Translations under genes and position numbers: made by a program
Assembly (NCBI RefSeq): GCF_030812475.1
Contig: NZ_JAUSSR010000009.1
Span: 186,001-250,000, forward strand
Reading direction: 5' to 3'
Source of the DNA: Pseudomonas lini
Lineage (GTDB): Bacteria > Pseudomonadota > Gammaproteobacteria > Pseudomonadales > Pseudomonadaceae
DNA: 64,000 nucleotides
In this document: in pieces, positions 59,424-64,000 of the stretch
Layout of the letters: the number at the start of each line of letters is the position of its first letter
Position numbering within the stretch: the stretch's first letter is position 1
Notes under the pieces: model-generated
What the model was told of the DNA's origin: nothing
The model's database searches: none
Seen by the model: only the letters and a program-made list of their open reading frames with translations

Positions 59424-61028
59424 ATGAGCGATTTTGACTACATCATTGTCGGAGCAGGTTCCGCTGGGTGTGTCCTGGCCGATCGACTGTCCGCCAGTGG
59501 ACGACACAGCGTGCTGCTGATAGAGGCAGGGCCCGACGACCGTAATCCCCTCGTGCGGATGCCCAGAGGCTTTGGCAAGCTGCTGAGCGACCCCAACCAC
59601 GCTTGGCACCATCCCGTTACCGTGGATCCTGCGAGTGGGCGCCGCGAGGAAATATGGGCGCGCGGAAAGATGTTGGGCGGCTCCAGTGCCATCAACGGCA
59701 TGGTCTATATGCGGGGGCATCCCGCGGACTATGACGAATGGGCGGCCAATGGGGCGATCGGGTGGGGCTGGGAGACCATGGCCAAGGCGTTTCGCAGCAT
59801 TGAAAGTCACGCCTTGGGCGCGTCTGCGCTCCGGGGGGTTGAAGGCCCGCTCAAGGTCACTCCTTATCCTCGGCGCACAGGCGTGGGCGATGCCGTGATC
59901 CAAGCCTGTGAAACCCTGGGCTTGAAACGCAAGGAAGATATCAATGAGCTGGACCACGAAGGGGTTGCCTACCTCACCTATACGCTGTCGCGTGGTGTGA
60001 GGCAGAGCGCTGCACAAGCCTTTCTGAAGCCTGCGCGCAAACGGCGCAATCTCAAAGTCATGACCGATACCCAGGTGCAGAGGGTGCTTTTCGACGGGCG
60101 TAGGGCGATCGGCGTGAGTGCCCGCGAAGGCACCGCTGACCCCGGCATTCACCGCGCGCGGCGAGAGGTCATTCTGTGTGCAGGAGCGCTGGAGTCGCCG
60201 CGTTTGCTGCAGTTGTCCGGAATAGGCAACCGAGCCTTGCTCGAGCAACTGGGCATTGCGGTCATCGCCCATAGCCCGAACGTCGGGCAGAACATGCGTG
60301 AGCACCTTCTGTGCTATCTGCAACTCCGGCTACACGATTGGCAAGAGAGCCAGAACCGCGAGTTTTCCGGCGCCCGATTGTTCAAGAACGCCGTTCAATA
60401 CGCGCTCACCCGCAGTGGAGTCATGGCGCTCGGCCCCTTTCCGGTGGGTGGGTTCTTCAAAACTCATCCGGGCCTGGAGCGGCCGGATGCGCAGTTGATG
60501 ATGGCCCCCTATTCGATGGATTTTGGCGCGCCAACCTATCGTTGCGAACCCGACCCGGGCATGCAGCTTTTTTCCTATCCATTGCGTCCACGCAGCCAGG
60601 GCAGCGTGACGATCGAATCTGCTGATCCCGCTCGGCCTGCCCGTATCGTCACCAACTATCTGGCCGATGAATACGATCGGCAGGTCTCGATCGGGGCCTT
60701 TCGCTTCATGCGCAGGATTGTGCTCAGCGCACCCATGAGCCAACTGGTGAAGGTCGAAACCTATCCGGGCTCGCAGGTGCAGACCGACGATCAGATCCTT
60801 GATGAGTTCCGCCAGCGAGGGCAATCCGGTTATCACGCCTGTGGAACCTGTGCGATGGGGGCGCGCGACGACTCGGTGCTGGATCCCAGGCTACGGGTTC
60901 GGGGTGTAGAAGGGCTGCGAGTCATGGACCTGTCGGTTATCCCGACGATGGTCTCCGGCAATACCAATGGGCCGATGATGGCCATGGCATGGCGAGCCGC
61001 GCAATTGATCCTTGAAGATGCTCAATGA
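59424..61028 (+). CDS. GMC-family oxidoreductase (choline dehydrogenase-like)
   Basis: 534 residues. The FAD site GAGSAGCVLADRL is at 10-22, the second GMC signature GALESPRLLQLSGIG is near 254-268, and the catalytic His471 in YHACGTC and Asn near 513-515 in GNTNGP are present. It oxidises a primary or secondary alcohol to aldehyde, acid or ketone by way of FAD. It follows the P450 by 64 nt, so it probably oxidises the P450 product. Confidence 0.93.
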   Translation: MSDFDYIIVGAGSAGCVLADRLSASGRHSVLLIEAGPDDRNPLVRMPRGFGKLLSDPNHAWHHPVTVDPASGRREEIWARGKMLGGSSAINGMVYMRGHPADYDEWAANGAIGWGWETMAKAFRSIESHALGASALRGVEGPLKVTPYPRRTGVGDAVIQACETLGLKRKEDINELDHEGVAYLTYTLSRGVRQSAAQAFLKPARKRRNLKVMTDTQVQRVLFDGRRAIGVSAREGTADPGIHRARREVILCAGALESPRLLQLSGIGNRALLEQLGIAVIAHSPNVGQNMREHLLCYLQLRLHDWQESQNREFSGARLFKNAVQYALTRSGVMALGPFPVGGFFKTHPGLERPDAQLMMAPYSMDFGAPTYRCEPDPGMQLFSYPLRPRSQGSVTIESADPARPARIVTNYLADEYDRQVSIGAFRFMRRIVLSAPMSQLVKVETYPGSQVQTDDQILDEFRQRGQSGYHACGTCAMGARDDSVLDPRLRVRGVEGLRVMDLSVIPTMVSGNTNGPMMAMAWRAAQLILEDAQ

Positions 61029-61087
61029 TTCCTCGGTTACCAGGATTCCGGTCACCACTCAACCCGTCGTAAATTGGAGAGGTAGAC

Positions 61088-62257
61088 ATGCAGCAGAACC
61101 TCGATCCGCGCGCGCAGGCGATCGTGCAGCGCGCACTGGACAATGCCACCGGCAATGGCGGTGAGGTCGGTCTACAGGTAGCGGCCTATCTGGATGGAAA
61201 ACTGATCGTCGATGCCTGGAGTGGTATCGCAGACCCACAAGACCTGCGCCCCGTAGACGGCGACACGCTGTTCAACGTCTACTCGGTCACCAAGGCTGTC
61301 GCGGCGACGGCACTGCACATTCTGGCAGAGCGGGGGCACATCGACTATGACGCGCCGGTAAGCCGTTACTGGCCGGAGTACGGAGCAAAGGGCAAAGCGG
61401 CGACCACGGTGCGCCATGTGCTCACTCACCGCGCCTGCGTGCCACAGATGCCGAGGGAGGTGACGCCGCAGCGGATGTGTGATTGGGATTGGATGACCCG
61501 CGCCATTGCCGACCTTGAGCCACTGGCGGAGCCTGGTACCAAAACGCTCTACCTCTCCATGACGTTTGGCTGGATCGTCGGCGAGCTGGTGCGTCGTGTA
61601 GACCCCGGTCGTCGCTCGCTGGGTCAGTTCGTGCGCGAGGAGATCGCCGAACCTCTGGGCGTCCGCGACCTGTGGATCGGCCTGCCCGACGCCCTTGAGC
61701 ACCGCGTTGCGAAGCAGATCGATGCCATGCTCGTCACGCCGCCCGAACACCTGCCGCCCCTGTTCCTGGCGTCCATGCCGCCGCAGGTTGCGCTCGTGCC
61801 GCAAGTCTTCGAGCGAGCGGACGTGCGCCGGGCTGAGGTCGCCGGGGTCGGCGGCATTTTCACCGCCCGTTCGCAGGCGCGTTTCTGGGCATTGCTGGCT
61901 AACGGCGGGGAGCTGGACGGCGTGCGCTTGTTGTCGGCGCAGCGTGTGGCGGCAATGAGTGCACCGCGTGCCAACAGCGCGGAACCCGACGCTGTGATGT
62001 TCGGTTTTCCAATTCCGATCACCGAGGGTGGCTTTTGGCTCGGGGGCGATCATCCGCCTGTCGGCTGCGTGCAAAACCACAGAGCCATTTGTCACCCAGG
62101 GCAGGGTAACTCGATTGGCTGGGCCGATCCTGACCTGAACCTGGCGGTGGCGATTTGTCACAACCGTCTGTTCAATCCCGCGTCAATCGACCTGGACCCG
62201 CTTTACCCGATAGCCCAGTCCATTCGTCAGGCGGCGGACATGCTTCGCTCCGGTTGA
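61088..62257 (+). CDS. Serine beta-lactamase-fold esterase (class C/EstB-like)
   Basis: 389 residues. The nucleophile Ser66 and Lys69 form the S-x-x-K motif (SVTK). The TLYLSMTFGW stretch near 154-163 gives the Tyr of esterases of the EstB type. No signal peptide, so a cytoplasmic esterase is more likely than a beta-lactamase. It could hydrolyse an ester or lactone formed in the pathway. GAGAGG precedes the ATG; it lies between GMC and the second P450. Confidence 0.9.
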   Translation: MQQNLDPRAQAIVQRALDNATGNGGEVGLQVAAYLDGKLIVDAWSGIADPQDLRPVDGDTLFNVYSVTKAVAATALHILAERGHIDYDAPVSRYWPEYGAKGKAATTVRHVLTHRACVPQMPREVTPQRMCDWDWMTRAIADLEPLAEPGTKTLYLSMTFGWIVGELVRRVDPGRRSLGQFVREEIAEPLGVRDLWIGLPDALEHRVAKQIDAMLVTPPEHLPPLFLASMPPQVALVPQVFERADVRRAEVAGVGGIFTARSQARFWALLANGGELDGVRLLSAQRVAAMSAPRANSAEPDAVMFGFPIPITEGGFWLGGDHPPVGCVQNHRAICHPGQGNSIGWADPDLNLAVAICHNRLFNPASIDLDPLYPIAQSIRQAADMLRSG

Positions 62258-62316
62258 AGGGGCCTCGTTGATACCCGCCCCCCCATAACCTGACAACAAC
62301 ATCCGTGGAGGCTGTA

Positions 62317-63516
62317 ATGAATGCATCTGCTACCTGGACCGTGCCCGAACATGTCCCCAGCGACCGTATCGTCGATTTCGATTTTATGAACCCTCCCAAT
62401 GTGACTGCCGATGTTCACCTGGCCTGGAAGGCGCTGCACAACGGTCCCGACATCGTCTGGTCGCCCTACAACGGTGGGCATTGGATTGCCACTCGCGCCG
62501 ACGATATCGAAGTCATACAGAAAGACCATCAGCGCTTTTCGCATGCACGGGTGAACATCCCTCCGGGACAGGATCCTGCGCTGGTGCCGCTGGAGCTCGA
62601 TCCGCCGGAGCACAGTGCTTATCGTGCGCTCATTACGCCTGCATTTCTGCCCCAAGCCATCGCTGCAATGGAAGGCGATATACGGCTGTTGACGGTTGAA
62701 CTGATCGAGGGGTTTGCGGGCAAGGGCGAGTGTGAGTTCATCGTTGAGTTTGCCAAGATGCTGCCGATCGTGATTTTTCTGCGACTGGTTGACCTGCCCC
62801 AGGAGGACCGGCTGCAACTGCTGGAAATGACCGAGCTGGCTGTGCGAGGCACCGTCGAAGAGCGCCATCGGTCCCAACAGATGCTGGCGGGTTATATCGG
62901 CAAATGGATCGAGAACCGACGCCACAACCCCGGAACCGACCTGATCAGTCTGATCGTCAATGCCAAGGTCGATGGAGAGCCCATTGCGCCGCAGCGCATG
63001 TTCGGGTTGCTGGTGGTGGTGATATTCGGTGGGCTGGATACGGTGGCGGCCATGATGGGTTTTGTTTGCCGTTACCTGGCCGAGCATTCTGCCGAGCGCA
63101 GGCGCCTGGTCGAACAGCCCGAGCTCATACTGACGGCGGTGGACGAGTTGATCAGGCGGCACGGCGTGACCAACACGGCGCGTGTAGTGGTCGAGGATAT
63201 GCATCTCAATGGTGTTTACCTTAAGCGCGGCGACTCTATACAGGTGCCAAACGCACTGTTTGGTCTTGATGAGCGGCGATTCAGCGATCCCATGGCCATC
63301 GATTTCGAGCGCAAGCCGGTGTTGCACGGGGCTTTCGGAAATGGTCCTCACCGCTGCCCCGGCTCATTTCTGGCTCGGATGGAAATCAAGGTTTTCCTCC
63401 AGGAGTGGCTCAAGCGTATACCGGACTTCGAACTCGTTGCAGAAGATCCACCTCGCTGCGCCTCAGGCATGGTCAACGGCTTGCTTCATCTTCCGTTGCG
63501 CTGGAAAATCGCCTGA
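62317..63516 (+). CDS. P450cam-like cytochrome P450 (CYP101-type)
   Basis: 399 residues from the ATG at 62317 (GGAGG upstream). It is like P450cam along the whole chain: EHVPSDRIVDFDFMNPPNV (11-29), GGHWIATR (53-60), FGGLDTV (237-243) with the Asp241-Thr242 pair, and Cys347 in FGNGPHRCPGS. In the region of camphor-contacting Tyr96 of P450cam the sequence is two residues shorter and lacks the Tyr. Val247 and Leu244 counterparts are Phe237 and Val234. So the pocket is changed and the substrate is probably not camphor itself but another compact terpene-like molecule. Redox partners are at 56255 and 56598. Confidence 0.94.
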   Translation: MNASATWTVPEHVPSDRIVDFDFMNPPNVTADVHLAWKALHNGPDIVWSPYNGGHWIATRADDIEVIQKDHQRFSHARVNIPPGQDPALVPLELDPPEHSAYRALITPAFLPQAIAAMEGDIRLLTVELIEGFAGKGECEFIVEFAKMLPIVIFLRLVDLPQEDRLQLLEMTELAVRGTVEERHRSQQMLAGYIGKWIENRRHNPGTDLISLIVNAKVDGEPIAPQRMFGLLVVVIFGGLDTVAAMMGFVCRYLAEHSAERRRLVEQPELILTAVDELIRRHGVTNTARVVVEDMHLNGVYLKRGDSIQVPNALFGLDERRFSDPMAIDFERKPVLHGAFGNGPHRCPGSFLARMEIKVFLQEWLKRIPDFELVAEDPPRCASGMVNGLLHLPLRWKIA

Positions 63517-63831
63517 CAGCGATTGATGTGCTCTCGGTTGCCGGATGGCACCTCGCGGCCGCGGGCCGCGAACAATCTCAGGGCAGGGTCTGCATCGACC
63601 GATGCCAGACCTGTGAGGCCCTTCTTACATTGTCTCAAGCTTCAATCCCGTTCCATTTTTCCACATCTGTCAGCCCTCATCTTCGGTGTTGCAGTGCGTT
63701 GACACTCAATCTCGCGCCGTTTATAGTCTTGAACATCGTTCATAAAATGATAGAGCGCTTCAGTCGCTCTTCAAACAAGAATAATAAGCCAAAGGCAGCA
63801 TTACAGAGGCTGCCGGTGAAGGAGGTTTGTA
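63517..63831. other. 315-bp intergenic region before the Rieske gene
   Basis: It holds the promoter and operator of the Rieske oxygenase gene (63699-63743). I see no gene or clear terminator for the preceding P450 operon in the rest. Confidence 0.6.
63699..63743 (+). promoter_or_regulatory. Sigma-70 type promoter with operator, upstream of the Rieske gene
   Basis: TTGACA (63699-63704), an 18-nt spacer and TATAGT (63723-63728) form a near-consensus promoter. The exact operator TGAAC-ATC-GTTCA follows at 63731-63743 and would cover the transcription start. This is the clearest repressor-type layout in the window. Confidence 0.78.
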
Positions 63832-64000
63832 ATGACCGCTCGAGAATCGGCACCCAAAACCGTACGGCCTGACTTCGTCCCCCGTGAAGGTTATTTGTCA
63901 AAGGAATACGTTCAGCTGGAGAAGGAGCGGATGTGGCCCAAGGTCTGGCAAGTGGCCTGCCGCCTCGAGGAGATTCCCAGTGTGGGGGATTACGTCACTT
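63832..64000 (+). CDS. Rieske non-heme iron oxygenase alpha subunit (N-terminal part)
   Basis: Only 56 codons are in the window. The ATG at 63832 follows GGAGG. The visible stretch GYLSKEYVQLEKERMWPKVW and EEIPSVGDYVT is the typical start of the alpha subunit of aromatic-ring hydroxylating dioxygenases and related Rieske oxygenases, just before the Rieske domain. It would hydroxylate a ring or an aliphatic position with O2 and an outside reductase. Cofactor ligands are beyond the window. Confidence 0.82.
   Translation, partial: MTARESAPKTVRPDFVPREGYLSKEYVQLEKERMWPKVWQVACRLEEIPSVGDYVT

Noticed and set aside
1..64000. Search for mobile elements, tRNA or integration sites that would mark a genomic island
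   Set aside because: No transposase, integrase, tRNA-like sequence or long terminal repeat was seen; island status cannot be judged from this window.
63832..64000. Assigning the Rieske protein as 3-ketosteroid 9-alpha-hydroxylase (KshA)
   Set aside because: Only the N-terminal 56 residues are visible, and they look like general ring-hydroxylating oxygenases; no other steroid-ring gene is in the window.

Overview
The window looks like a Pseudomonas chromosome. It is GC-rich with tightly packed operons, and the EtfB/EtfA and ETF-QO proteins read like the Pseudomonas forms. Almost all of the 64 kb is one catabolic gene cluster for a hydrophobic, branched and probably alicyclic compound. I count 58 protein genes. 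No tRNA, rRNA, transposase, integrase, phage gene or CRISPR array was seen.

Layout. (1) 1-5705: an IclR regulator with an NmrA-like protein and an enoyl-CoA hydratase (ECH, cut by the left edge), divergent from an SDR and a two-gene acyl-CoA dehydrogenase (ACAD) pair. (2) 5772-8685: a second IclR regulator, divergent from an SDR-ECH operon. (3) 8777-12750: thiolase, CoA-transferase, nitronate-monooxygenase-like protein and thioesterase. (4) 13105-21006: an envelope/transport operon of DUF1302, DUF1329, YCF48-like protein, MMPL/RND transporter and MFS transporter. (5) 21101-28224: thioesterase, ECH, ETF-QO, MFS protein and a ligase-hydrolase fusion. (6) 28429-30483: ECH and a CaiB-type CoA-transferase. 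(7) 30720-35323: BadI-like, BadH-like, CaiB, MaoC and ACAD, the expected parts of an alicyclic ring-opening route. (8) 35687-50314: a 15-gene operon starting with a DUF35/thiolase-like pair and three tandem PaaG-like ECHs, then a 2,4-dienoyl-CoA reductase-like SDR, an alpha-methylacyl-CoA racemase, five ACADs, ECH, SDR and MaoC. (9) 50864-54216: etfBA and an acyl-CoA ligase. (10) 54271-64000: LysR regulator, SDR, a putidaredoxin-type ferredoxin and its reductase, two P450s (one P450cam-like), a GMC oxidoreductase, a beta-lactamase-fold esterase, and the start of a Rieske oxygenase.

How it may work together (inference). The DUF1302-RND-MFS operon would handle a poorly soluble substrate. The P450/ferredoxin/Rieske/GMC module would hydroxylate and oxidise it. 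The AMP-forming ligases and CaiB proteins would make CoA thioesters. The ACAD, ECH, SDR and MaoC sets, with racemase, retro-aldolase and BadH/BadI, would shorten methyl-branched chains and open a ring. Cluster-encoded ETF and ETF-QO would pass the electrons to quinone. A cyclic terpenoid or steroid-like side chain fits best, but the substrate cannot be fixed from sequence.

The main new observation is a palindromic operator, TGAAC-N3-GTTCA. It occurs at seven intergenic promoter regions, with a degenerate tandem version at an eighth, and often has a second copy exactly 19 bp away. It would tie nearly everything from 6.8 kb to the right edge into one regulon.
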